Of a stretch of DNA of 64,000 bases, positions 18,744 through 26,110 are shown in pieces. Location: the NCBI RefSeq assembly GCF_000243395.2, contig NZ_CM001484.1:2475847-2539846 (forward strand). Direction: 5' to 3'. A program made the position numbers and the translations under genes. Origin of the DNA: Saccharomonospora glauca K62 (GTDB lineage: Bacteria; Actinomycetota; Actinomycetes; Mycobacteriales; Pseudonocardiaceae). Each line of letters begins with the position of its first letter. The first letter of the stretch is position 1. The notes beneath the pieces are model-generated. The model was given only the letters and a program-made list of their open reading frames with translations, made no database searches and had not been told where the DNA came from.

Positions 18744-18928
18744 TTCTCCCTCATTTCGCGAGCTGTTCCCCACCCTCGTTCGCCACGGGCGAGAATCGGA
18801 ACCTCTCGCCCGTCACGGCGACGGCGGCTTCCCCATCCAGTCTTCACCGGGCCGGACGCCGCGCCAACCACTCGGCGCGGGCCTTGCTCGATCGGCCCGC
18901 TCTTCTTGCCCGAGAGGGACGATCTCGG

Positions 18929-19465
18929 TCAGCGACGCGAGGAGGCGGATCGCCGGATCACGTCGGAATCGACCCGCATCGACGTCGCCGAACCGGGATT
19001 GAGCAGGACGTCGACCCCGCGTTCGGGCAAGGCCTCCGCTAATTCCACAGTGGACACAGACTTCCAGCCCGGCACGTCGACCCGAAGTCGGTGTCCCGGC
19101 GCGGTGGCGACCACCACCGACGGCACGCCGTCCGGGGCGGGGACCACGACCGCGGTTCCCTCTCCGTCCACGGCGATGTCGAGGAGCACGTCGGCGAGAA
19201 CCTCGGGCAGGTACTCGGCGACCTCCTTTCCCTCGGCGAGGAGTCGCAGCACACCGTCGACGGGGTCCAGGACCCCCTCGGGGTCGAAAGGCAGGTAGGC
19301 CGGATTCGGTCGGAACCGTTGCCGAACGCCGTGGGCGTCGATCGGCCAGACTCCCATGATCTTGTCGATCGGCGCCTCGGGTTCCTTCGGGGAAGGCCGC
19401 CATGCCGGATCGACCAGCATCGCCCATTCCACGGGCTCGATCGCGCGCTCGTCACGCTCGGACAT
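18929..19465 (-). CDS. Type VII secretion system-associated protein
   Basis: A 178-residue soluble acidic protein (EWAMLVDPAWRPSPKEPEAP ..., DKIMGVWPID ..., FRPNPAYLPFDP ..., then an SseB-like half VVVPAPDGVPSVVVATAP and ALPERGVDVLLNPGS). This layout matches the small actinobacterial family annotated as T7SS-associated, found beside stand-alone mycosin/T7SS effector genes. The assignment is from memory of the family, not a search. It starts 12 bases after the stop of the 711-residue ART-like gene and is thus the last gene of that operon. A chaperone-like role for secreted partners is plausible. Confidence 0.65.
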   Translation of the reverse strand: MSERDERAIEPVEWAMLVDPAWRPSPKEPEAPIDKIMGVWPIDAHGVRQRFRPNPAYLPFDPEGVLDPVDGVLRLLAEGKEVAEYLPEVLADVLLDIAVDGEGTAVVVPAPDGVPSVVVATAPGHRLRVDVPGWKSVSTVELAEALPERGVDVLLNPGSATSMRVDSDVIRRSASSRR

Positions 19466-19477
19466 GTTTCTCCCCCA

Positions 19478-21613
19478 TTATCGCGGTAGCAGACCGGGAA
19501 GAGCGGTGAAGCGTTCACGGGCGGCCACTCCGACTGTTCCGGTGGCCGGTACCGTCTCCCATCGTTGTCCGTAGGTACGCAACGACGTGGCGGCGAGTTC
19601 GTCGAGCGAACTCACCTCACCGGCCCCCTCGGCCTCCCGTTCCGCCAACTCCCTCAACAGCACCCGGCCCCGAGTCCCCTCCTCCGATCGTGGCTCCCCG
19701 ACATCGAGGATCTTGAATCTGGTTCCGGGGAGGAACAGCACGCGTCCCGGCACGGACTCGTCGCCCTCGGGTTCGAGGTCCCGTGTCGAGCGCGCCGTCA
19801 TCGACCACAACAGCACGTCCACGTCGCCTCGCCGATCCGCACCCGGCTCGACGAGAGCGGCGAGGAATCCCCAGTCGGTGACCACGGAGTGCTCGCGGTA
19901 GTACCGGAGGAGGTCCGCGGTGGCCGGGATCGTGTACATCACCGCGCCGCGGTGCACCGGCAGCCGTGAGAGCGCCGCCGCCGCACACCGCGCCAACGGC
20001 ACGTGCGGTCCGGTCTCGCCGAACCGCAGGGCTCGGTCGATCTTCTCCCCTTTCACCGAGAGGTACAGCCGGAGCGCGACCGCGTCGGTGTGAACGTCCT
20101 CCTCGGTTGCCGCGCCGAGCGTCCACCGACCGCTCCGTTCGCCGATCGACCGGGCCACCGACGCCGACACGGCGTCGATCTCCGGACCGAAGTGGTCGCG
20201 GAACCACTGTCGTTCCTCGGTGAGGTCGTCCGCCGGGAACACCACGGCGGCGTCCGGGACGGGCGGGGTCTGGAGACGAGGCGCGGCGGGTGGGTGCTCG
20301 CCGGGCTCGGCGGGCCGCGCGTGCCACCCCTCGGCTCTCGGCGCGCTCACCAGTCCGGGAGGTGAGCCGGCCCCGTTCGGCGAGGCGGGTATCAGGCTCG
20401 TGCGGGCTCGGACGTCGGTCTCCATCCGGGTGATGACGTCGCGGGCGAGCCAGTGCATGCGCAGCGCGCTTCGTTCGGTGGCATTGTCGAAGAACACCGT
20501 CGGTCCGGCGGGATTGCACGGTCGTGCGCGAACGGCATCGGCGTCACCGAAGTCGTCCGGTGGGCGCAGCCACAGTCCCGCCGGGACGATCTCCACGATC
20601 GCGTCGGGGGTGTACCAGTACGTGGCGTCACCGGCCGGTGTCACGCCCTCGAAGGGCAGCCAGTGGCTCCGGACCCTCGGGGAGGCGTCCGGGGAGTACT
20701 CGACCTCACGGGCGTAGGTGCGCCAGCCCAACCGCGCGTCGGGGTGCAGGGTGTGGATGTCGGGCCGTTCCGGCCTTCCGATCGGGACGCCCGGATAACA
20801 CACCACGGGTTCGTGCACCAGCTCCGCGAGCGTCTGTCCGAATTGGCCGTCCCCGGAAACGGCGATCGGCCCGTACGCGGCGAAGCGGACCCGTGACCGG
20901 AGTTCGTCCGGCAGGCAGTTCCACAGGTACGCGACGTCCTCCACCGGGATCGCGGCCATGCCGGGGCAGCCGACGAGAACGGTCATGACGTCGGGCTGGC
21001 AGGGGATCTCGCGGAGTAGTCGCTCCCGGTGCCGGGCCACGGTCTCGTCCTCGACCGCGGGGTGCAGCCACAAGCCCGCCGGAACGGGCTCGGTGATGCC
21101 GCTCGATCCCGTGGCCAACACCTCGCTCACCACCCGACCGTCCCACGACGGCCGGGGAAAGCGCTTGGCCTCCCTTTCGGAGGGCTTTCCCGGTCGGCAC
21201 GTCAACCACCCGCTCTCCTGCCGGGAATGCACGAAGAGACAACCGTTGGCTCCCCGTCGCACCGGACCGTCGGGGACGACGACGGTGCGTCCCAGCCGCT
21301 CGGCCAGCCAGTGTCCGGCCAGCGTCGTCACCTCGCCGTGGTCCTCCGGCACGATCAACCGGAGTCCGCGGCGGCCCGGCGGAATCGCCTCCGCCACCCG
21401 CTCCCACAGCTCCCACAGCGGGCTCGTGGGGTGGGCGGGCAGGTCGACCACCACCAGATCGTGGGCGGGGTCGGCGACCAGGTCCTCCGCGAGGACACGA
21501 GCGTGATCGCTGGTCTCGCCACCGACGGCGATCACCAGCGCGTTGCCGATCGTCGTGCCACTCGGGGCACCGTCGTTCGAGACCACGGGCGCGTCGAGCG
21601 TCATCCCGGTCAC
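19478..21613 (-). CDS. Large protein with degenerate ADP-ribosyltransferase-like C-terminal domain
   Basis: A 711-residue protein with no signal peptide. The N-terminal ~440 residues hold two related blocks, each opening with VPAGLWL (VPAGLWLHPA and VPAGLWLRPP). A Pro-rich linker and the C-terminal ART-like domain follow. The domain keeps the arginine strand (LPVHRGAVMY, ~553) and the LPGTRFKIL strand (~628). The Ser-x-Ser motif, aligned to GFLSAS of the paralogue at 23624-26110, is GFLAAL. The catalytic Glu position before VLF is Arg (PGRVLF). It is therefore probably catalytically dead. It shares layout with that paralogue, including the following VLLRELA strand. Start ATG 21613 is 20 bases after the transglycosylase gene. 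Confidence 0.7.
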   Translation of the reverse strand: MTGMTLDAPVVSNDGAPSGTTIGNALVIAVGGETSDHARVLAEDLVADPAHDLVVVDLPAHPTSPLWELWERVAEAIPPGRRGLRLIVPEDHGEVTTLAGHWLAERLGRTVVVPDGPVRRGANGCLFVHSRQESGWLTCRPGKPSEREAKRFPRPSWDGRVVSEVLATGSSGITEPVPAGLWLHPAVEDETVARHRERLLREIPCQPDVMTVLVGCPGMAAIPVEDVAYLWNCLPDELRSRVRFAAYGPIAVSGDGQFGQTLAELVHEPVVCYPGVPIGRPERPDIHTLHPDARLGWRTYAREVEYSPDASPRVRSHWLPFEGVTPAGDATYWYTPDAIVEIVPAGLWLRPPDDFGDADAVRARPCNPAGPTVFFDNATERSALRMHWLARDVITRMETDVRARTSLIPASPNGAGSPPGLVSAPRAEGWHARPAEPGEHPPAAPRLQTPPVPDAAVVFPADDLTEERQWFRDHFGPEIDAVSASVARSIGERSGRWTLGAATEEDVHTDAVALRLYLSVKGEKIDRALRFGETGPHVPLARCAAAALSRLPVHRGAVMYTIPATADLLRYYREHSVVTDWGFLAALVEPGADRRGDVDVLLWSMTARSTRDLEPEGDESVPGRVLFLPGTRFKILDVGEPRSEEGTRGRVLLRELAEREAEGAGEVSSLDELAATSLRTYGQRWETVPATGTVGVAARERFTALPGLLPR

Positions 21614-21633
21614 CTCCCCGGATCAGCGGACGG

Positions 21634-22812
21634 TCAGTACCCGACGTAGCCCTGACCGTTCTCCAAAGCGACCAAGCCCGGAACGTTGTCGATCGACCCG
21701 TAACGATCGAGCGCGTACCGTACCGCGGCGATGATGTTGTGCACGGGGTTCCAGATGTCGTCGTAACCGGCCAATTTGTATGCCTCGAAAGTCTGCGGAA
21801 TGGTCTGCATTATTCCCATCGAGGGATGCCCGGACATGGCATTGGAGTCCCAGTTGTTTTGCGCGTAGGGATCTCCACCGGACTCGTGGTGGATGATCGT
21901 CGCGATGTCCTCCGGGTCGATCGCACTGACGTCGACGCCGTGTTCGGCCAGGATGCGTAGCGCCTCGGCGATCCAGTCGTCCACCTCGCCGGGAAGCGGC
22001 GGCACGGTGACGGGCGGACCACTCGCCGTGTCGACTCCGGCCGACGATCCGCTGTCGGTGTCGCCCGAAGCGCCACCGTCCCCCGCGGGGTCCGACCAGG
22101 TTTCGAGGATTCCCCACTCCACGGGGGAACTCGTTCCTCGGCCGGGCGCCCGTCCCCCGCTCGCGGTTTCCCGACGCGAGTCTTCCCGTTCGCCGCCCGG
22201 TGGGTCCTCCGCCGTCGCCTTCCGGTTCTCCCACCCCTGGCCGCCGTGCCTTCTCCTCACGGGCTTCAACTCGGAGAACGTGACCGCCGCGTCGGTGGCC
22301 TCGTGCAAGGTGACCACCGCGTCGGTGAGTTCCCGTTTCGTCGTGGTCAGCACGGAACGAACCTCGTCGGCGATGTGGTTCGCGACGGCGGAGATCGCGG
22401 AATCGCGGGCCTCGTGGGCGACGTTCGGGTACAGGGCGTCCTGGCTGCGCACCCAGGACAGCAACCATTCGGACCTCGATCTGGCGAAGTTCCGCGCCTG
22501 CGCGACGGCCGTGGCGGCTCGGTCCAACGCCGCGGCCGCGCTCGTGGAGGCTCGGTTCAGTTCGTCGCCGGCGGCGACGATCCTGCCGCAGAATCGTTCA
22601 CCCACCTCCGCGCTCAGCCCCGCCCAGGAAGCCGTGTTCTCCCGCCACGCCCGCCACAGCGCCGGCATGGCGTCGGCGCAGCGGGAACCGGTGGCTCGCC
22701 AGTTCTCGGCGAGGTCCTCCGCCTCGGTGGGCGCGGCGGAGTCGACGACGCGAAGGGTCTCGGCGAGTCCCGAACCTCCCGGTAGCCCCGAGAGCTCGTC
22801 GGTCAGGCTCAT
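21634..22812 (-). CDS. WXG-type N-terminal helical domain fused to lytic transglycosylase (SLT) domain
   Basis: A 392-residue protein. Residues 1-~185 are helical and contain W63-A64-G65 (TASWAGLSAEV) in a WXG100-like context. A ~90-residue Gly/Ser/Pro linker follows, then an SLT domain with catalytic Glu ~310 in IIHHESGGDP and the family segments MSGHPSMGIMQTIPQTF and WNPVHNIIAAVRYALDRYG. There is no Sec signal, so export through a type VII pathway via the helical part is the natural inference. The domain cleaves peptidoglycan glycan strands. The ATG start overlaps the mycosin stop as ATGA. Confidence 0.82.
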   Translation of the reverse strand: MSLTDELSGLPGGSGLAETLRVVDSAAPTEAEDLAENWRATGSRCADAMPALWRAWRENTASWAGLSAEVGERFCGRIVAAGDELNRASTSAAAALDRAATAVAQARNFARSRSEWLLSWVRSQDALYPNVAHEARDSAISAVANHIADEVRSVLTTTKRELTDAVVTLHEATDAAVTFSELKPVRRRHGGQGWENRKATAEDPPGGEREDSRRETASGGRAPGRGTSSPVEWGILETWSDPAGDGGASGDTDSGSSAGVDTASGPPVTVPPLPGEVDDWIAEALRILAEHGVDVSAIDPEDIATIIHHESGGDPYAQNNWDSNAMSGHPSMGIMQTIPQTFEAYKLAGYDDIWNPVHNIIAAVRYALDRYGSIDNVPGLVALENGQGYVGY

Positions 22813-23627
22813 GGTCTCTCGATCCCCCGCGCGTTCTCGTCGTCGATGTCGCGGATCTCGACCAGGAACCTCCCGGTGTCGGCGGCCAGCTCCGTGAGAA
22901 CCGTCATGCCGTGCCGCAGTTCGTCACGCAACGTCCGGTCGAACTCCCGCGCCGCCTCCACCACCTCGTTCGCGCCTTCGACGAGACCCAACACGGTGTC
23001 GGGGAGTCCACCCGAGGCGACGAGCACCACGTCCCGCCGCTCCGCGTAGTCGACGGCGGCCTTCAGGGCGGCGTCGTCGACGGTGGTGCTGGCGGAGACG
23101 TTGACGACGTCCGCACCGGCGTCGACCGCTCGGCGAATTCCCGTCGCCAGTCTTTCCGGCGTGAGCGATCCGGGTTGGTCGGCTTCCAGCGACGTCGCGA
23201 CGCGGACCGGCAGGATGGTGACGGCGGGAGCCACCCCGGTGAATCCGCTGCCCTCCATCGGGGCCGCGCCGATGATGCCCGCCACGAAGGTGCCGTGGCC
23301 GAGGCAGTCCTCGTCGGCCGAACCGGCGCTCCCGGTGACGTCGATCCCCTCGCGAACCCGGCCGACGAGCTGGGGCGTGTCCGCGTCGACCCCGGTGTCC
23401 ACGACCGCGACGGTCACTCCCGCTCCCTCGGTGAGCGACCACACCCGGCGGGGTCGCAGGTACTCCAGCGGCCATGGCGTCCGCACCGCCGTCGCGGTCG
23501 GTGCGGGTAGGCACCCCTCTCGCTGCTCGGGCAACTGCTCCGGCTCCTGCTGAGCGTGCGCGGGCCCGGCGGCGATTCCGAACAGCGCCGTGGCCACCAC
23601 CAGACAGCTCAGTCGACGACTTCTCAT
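22809..23627 (-). CDS. Truncated mycosin-like (S8) protease lacking the catalytic serine half
   Basis: A 272-residue protein with a signal peptide (MRSRRLSCLVVATALFGIAA..AHA). A mycosin-type S8 domain follows, holding Asp77 (VAVVDTGVD) and His111 (CLGHGTFVAGI) plus the VVNVSAS strand. At residue ~207 (VLVASGG) the protease fold stops. The Asn oxyanion segment, the GTS-type serine motif and the usual C-terminal membrane anchor are all missing. The last ~64 residues (GLVEGANEVVEAAREFDRTL...) are helical and end VEIRDIDDENARGI, like small ESX proteins. Clean ATGA overlaps on both sides argue against a sequencing frameshift. It should be proteolytically inactive. Confidence 0.8.
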   Translation of the reverse strand: MRSRRLSCLVVATALFGIAAGPAHAQQEPEQLPEQREGCLPAPTATAVRTPWPLEYLRPRRVWSLTEGAGVTVAVVDTGVDADTPQLVGRVREGIDVTGSAGSADEDCLGHGTFVAGIIGAAPMEGSGFTGVAPAVTILPVRVATSLEADQPGSLTPERLATGIRRAVDAGADVVNVSASTTVDDAALKAAVDYAERRDVVLVASGGLPDTVLGLVEGANEVVEAAREFDRTLRDELRHGMTVLTELAADTGRFLVEIRDIDDENARGIERP

Positions 23628-26110
23628 GTGATCTCCACGGGCGCCCGGTCCCGGTTCGGGGAAGCGACCGGAGCTCGCCATTCGAGAAGGGGCGCGGTGA
23701 GCCGGGAGATCACCCCGGTGTCCTCCACCGCGCGGAGAGCCGCCTGCCGCCGTCGGGCCAGTTCCCGATCGAGCTTGGTCAGTACCGTGAGGTCCCGGTC
23801 GGTCAGTTCGGTGGAGTCCGATGACTCCTGCGGGGCGAGCTCCCGCAGCAACACCGCCTTCCGGGGGACGACGGGCTTTCCCGGTTCGGGCTCCGGTGGA
23901 TCGTCCATCGCGCGGAACGCGAGTGCCTTGAAACGCGCCCCGGCCATGAAGATCGCCTCGTTGATCGGCTCGCCCCGCAACAGCTCGGTGGTCCGGCGCG
24001 CGGAGTTCGGCCAGATCAGCACGTCGAACAGCGCGTCGGAAACGGTGACGTCCAGATCCATGCTGGCACTGAGGAAGCCGGGTTCGACCAACACCGTGCC
24101 CGGCTTTCCGTGGCGCTCGATCGCGTCCTCCGTCAATCCCTGTCGCAGCACGGGGCGCCGGTGGATCGGAAGCCGGCGAATGCCGGACACCAGGCACGGT
24201 ACGTGTCCGTCGAGTGGTGTGTCCTCACCGGCGCGCATCGCGTGGTTGACCCGCGTCGCCGCCCCGTCACCGGTGCCGAAGTAGAGGAGCACGGCGGCAT
24301 AGTCGGTCTTGACGCCGTGGTCGTTCTCCTGTCGAAGGGAAGGCCAGGTGGCCATCGACGCGTTCGTCGCCGCCAGGGCCTCGGTGAACTGTTCCCCGGC
24401 GGCCGTGGCGAACCGGGTTCGTTCGGCGGGGGTACTGGGCCGGTCCACGACGACCGGTTCCTCGGGCGGGGTGGCCGACTCGGCTGGTTCGGGTTCCGAG
24501 AGCGCGAGGTCGGCGGTGGCTTCCCCGGTGGGCGGGTCGGCGGCGGACGCCTTGTCCGGTGGGACGGAAGCGACGACGGACGCGGCCGCCCGCGCGGAGT
24601 CGGTCTCCCCCACGGGTGGCTCCGAGACCCCGGCCTCGATCGGGTTCTCCGGGGCGACGGACTCCGGAACCGCTTCCTTCCGGAGTCCGGGCAGCTCCTC
24701 GACAAGGCTTCCCGAGCCGACCGGCCCGGAGGAGACGGTCGGCACCGGGATCAGCGACGCGGCCGCCCCCGACGGGACCTCTCCGCGTGACGACGCAGGC
24801 GGGGAGTCCGGCGCCTCGGTGCCGGCCTCGCTCCGGTGAGGGGGCTCGGCCCGCACCGTGACCGCCGCCACGGCGTCCCGCAGCTCGGTGGTGGTCAGCG
24901 TGAGTCCGGTGCGGACGCTCTCCTCCAGCGTGCCCACGACCCTGACCCGGACGGACGCACGCCGCTCGGCGTCCAGCCCCGTCAACAGGCGTTCGGCGGC
25001 ACGCAGGACCGGAGACCCGATTCGCTCCCCCGTGACCCCGAGGTCGAGGGTCCACCGCTCCGGGTCGAACGGCAGGGGCTGCGACGTCCGGGACGCGGTG
25101 GCCCGGCGGATCACGACTCCCGAAGGCACGACGTCGACCACGATCCGCCCGTCCTCGTCGGCACACCGGTAGGACCGGGGCCCGTGGCGGACCCATCCCG
25201 CCGGTGGGGCGGCCGCTTCCAGGACCTCCTGGTCGCCTCCTCCCGCCGGCTGTCGGATCACGGTCGCCCACGGCCGGAACCGTCGCGCCCCCGCCGAGCC
25301 CGGCACGAAGGTGGACACCAGGCCGGTGGTCGAACCGCTCTGGATACCTGCGCTGAACACGATCTCCCGTCTCAGCGACACGGCCAGCTCCGCCTGCCAC
25401 ACGTGTGTGGCGGCCTCGGGGCTCGCGGGAACCACGAGGAACCGATCGGGCCGAAGGTACTCGACCACGGCGGCCACCTGCGTGGGTTCCGGGACCGGTC
25501 CCGCGCCACCGACGACGATCTTGGGGAATCGGTGGTCCACCGGCACCGTGAACACGTCGTCCTCCGGGGTGGGAACCGGAGCCCAGCGGTGCCGGACCAC
25601 CCATCCCGCGGGTATCGGCATCGCCACGACACCGTTCACGTTCACCGGTTCGGTGGGCGACCCGACCTCCCACCTCGGGGGTGGGTAACGGCTGGCCGCC
25701 GGTCTGCCCGGCAGCCCCGCCCGGAACCGGTACCACCCCGTCCCGCCCGTGCCGGGACCGGCGTACAGGGCGGCACCCGGTTTCATGACGGGTGTGCCGT
25801 CCGGCGCGAGCACCTCGACGTCGAGCTCGCGACACACCGTCCACACGCGTTCGGGGTCGCCGGCCAGTCCGGCGATGCCGAGCCACACGGCCTTGACCTC
25901 GGGAGTCCTTTCCCGGTCGCTCAACAACGGGCGCAGCATCGCGCCGAGCTCGGTTCCGGTCACCGGCTCGCCCTCGGCCCGCTCCGAGGCCACCACCAGA
26001 GGTTCTCCACGCACCGTGGGGGCCCACGTCAGGAACGCGCGAGTCCACCCCGGCTCGTCCCGGTGCCGGACGAGAATGTGCGAACCGTGCCACTGCGCCG
26101 TCAGACTCAT
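23624..26110 (-). CDS. Large protein with ADP-ribosyltransferase-like C-terminal domain
   Basis: An 828-residue protein. The N-terminal ~400 residues are beta-rich, with repeated PIPAGWVV/APPAGWVR/VPSGVVIR blocks. A ~160-residue acidic Pro/Ala/Glu linker follows. The ART-like domain (~565-765) has the arginine strand RLPIHRRPVLRQG (~648), the Ser-x-Ser strand GFLSASMD (~678) and INEAIFMAGARF (~718). The last keeps the catalytic Glu, although the first Glu of the usual E-x-E is Ile. Family enzymes transfer ADP-ribose from NAD to proteins. It overlaps both neighbours by ATGA. It may be a T7SS-linked effector or an intracellular modifier; activity is uncertain because E-x-E is incomplete. Confidence 0.72.
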   Translation of the reverse strand: MSLTAQWHGSHILVRHRDEPGWTRAFLTWAPTVRGEPLVVASERAEGEPVTGTELGAMLRPLLSDRERTPEVKAVWLGIAGLAGDPERVWTVCRELDVEVLAPDGTPVMKPGAALYAGPGTGGTGWYRFRAGLPGRPAASRYPPPRWEVGSPTEPVNVNGVVAMPIPAGWVVRHRWAPVPTPEDDVFTVPVDHRFPKIVVGGAGPVPEPTQVAAVVEYLRPDRFLVVPASPEAATHVWQAELAVSLRREIVFSAGIQSGSTTGLVSTFVPGSAGARRFRPWATVIRQPAGGGDQEVLEAAAPPAGWVRHGPRSYRCADEDGRIVVDVVPSGVVIRRATASRTSQPLPFDPERWTLDLGVTGERIGSPVLRAAERLLTGLDAERRASVRVRVVGTLEESVRTGLTLTTTELRDAVAAVTVRAEPPHRSEAGTEAPDSPPASSRGEVPSGAAASLIPVPTVSSGPVGSGSLVEELPGLRKEAVPESVAPENPIEAGVSEPPVGETDSARAAASVVASVPPDKASAADPPTGEATADLALSEPEPAESATPPEEPVVVDRPSTPAERTRFATAAGEQFTEALAATNASMATWPSLRQENDHGVKTDYAAVLLYFGTGDGAATRVNHAMRAGEDTPLDGHVPCLVSGIRRLPIHRRPVLRQGLTEDAIERHGKPGTVLVEPGFLSASMDLDVTVSDALFDVLIWPNSARRTTELLRGEPINEAIFMAGARFKALAFRAMDDPPEPEPGKPVVPRKAVLLRELAPQESSDSTELTDRDLTVLTKLDRELARRRQAALRAVEDTGVISRLTAPLLEWRAPVASPNRDRAPVEIT

